NCBI GenBank assembly: GCA_003427395.1
Contig: BFEA01000275.1
Location: 682,491 to 711,855, forward strand
Origin: Chara braunii
Taxonomy: Eukaryota; Streptophyta; Charophyceae; Charales; Characeae
DNA length: 29,365 nucleotides
Direction: 5' to 3'
Shown here: positions 28,994 through 29,365 of the stretch, in pieces
Numbering within the stretch: the stretch's first letter is position 1
How the letters are laid out: every line of letters starts with the position of its first letter
Translations under genes and position numbers: made by a program
The notes under the pieces: generated by a model
The model's database searches: none
Told to the model about the DNA's origin: nothing
The model's input: only the letters and a program-made list of their open reading frames with translations

Positions 28994-29107
28994 GGGTACA
29001 TTCGAAGGTTGGCACAACGAAGCTAACGAGGAGATGAGCATGGCGGGAGGGTGAGATCGTGAATCCACCATTCCCTATCGGATTTCGGTGGGGGGAAGTA
29101 CTAATCC

Positions 29108-29365
29108 GGGGTTTTTGGGGTGGGCGACCACAAATCTGAGGCCGGAATTAGTGTTAGTAGAGCAAGATTGGAGTTAGTAAGGAGATAGACTGCGCGGAGT
29201 GATGGCGGAGGCGGAAGAAGAAGTGGGTTCATACCGGCGAGTGACGAAACAGGGGTTTTATGGCCAGGCGACCTCGATGGTAGCATTAGATTTAGTAGAG
29301 GAGTAGCAAAACAGAAGGTTAGCAGAAAAGTTAGTGCGCGGGAGATGGTGGATCGGAGGAGGGAA
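29108..29365 (+). repeat. Two diverged copies of a repeat, about 143 bp apart
   Basis: From 29108 (GGGGTTTTTGGGGTGGGCGA) and again from 29252 (GGGGTTTTATGGCCAGGCGA), followed in both by ATTAGxxTTAGTAGAG and a GTTAG...GCGCGG segment. The second copy runs to the window end. Confidence 0.5.

Overview
This window is repeat-dominated eukaryotic nuclear DNA, most likely from a plant or streptophyte alga. I see no intact protein-coding gene, no operon and no CRISPR array. The most informative coding remnant is a decayed LTR-retrotransposon gag gene (5269-7272) with a CX2CX4HX4C zinc knuckle. It sits downstream of a primer-binding site that matches plant tRNA-Asp. The wording of this Gag resembles what I recall of Gag proteins from charophyte algae such as Chara. 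That assignment comes from memory and has not been checked by a search.

Layout. 1-1590: an 88-bp, C/G-run-rich minisatellite that changes orientation twice. 1591-1836: a 21-bp in-frame repeat. 1837-4845: a long LTR-like, gene-free stretch with an array of six hairpins (2656-3107), a nested hairpin (3518-3564), six 81-bp repeats that each carry a GTAA-loop hairpin (4238-4710), and a TATA box. 4850-7600: primer-binding site, leader and broken gag; no pol is visible. 7604-10800: a satellite array of about 90-bp monomers. 10916-11795: a foldback repeat and a 190-bp tandem repeat. 11796-12260: the 3' end of a second retroelement on the minus strand. 12340-13345: composite repeats. 13628-13778: a long hairpin. 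13800-16840: mostly unassigned, with a sequencing-adapter artefact at 15119-15156, an AAT microsatellite and duplicated segments. 16840-23935: the same satellite as at 7.6-10.8 kb, inverted, with higher-order structure and one 217-bp insertion. 24060-26540: sequence homologous to 3.5-4.1 kb but inverted, followed outward by a second hairpin array. 26541-27400: unassigned. 27400-29365: GC-richer DNA with a tRNA-like segment and a degenerate 26S/28S rRNA fragment.

The parts fit together as a large, degenerate inverted repeat with its axis near 14.2 kb. LTR-like DNA, hairpin arrays and satellite on the left recur in reverse order and orientation on the right. The simplest reading is two copies of one retroelement family, in opposite orientation, each associated with the same satellite. 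The strongest candidate for something undescribed is the pair of hairpin arrays (2656-3107 and 25829-26330). In each, the loop sequence is conserved while the stem sequence changes from copy to copy yet stays base-paired, and the two arrays occupy corresponding positions in the two arms. The 15.1-kb adapter is an assembly or library artefact, so sequence continuity there should not be trusted.
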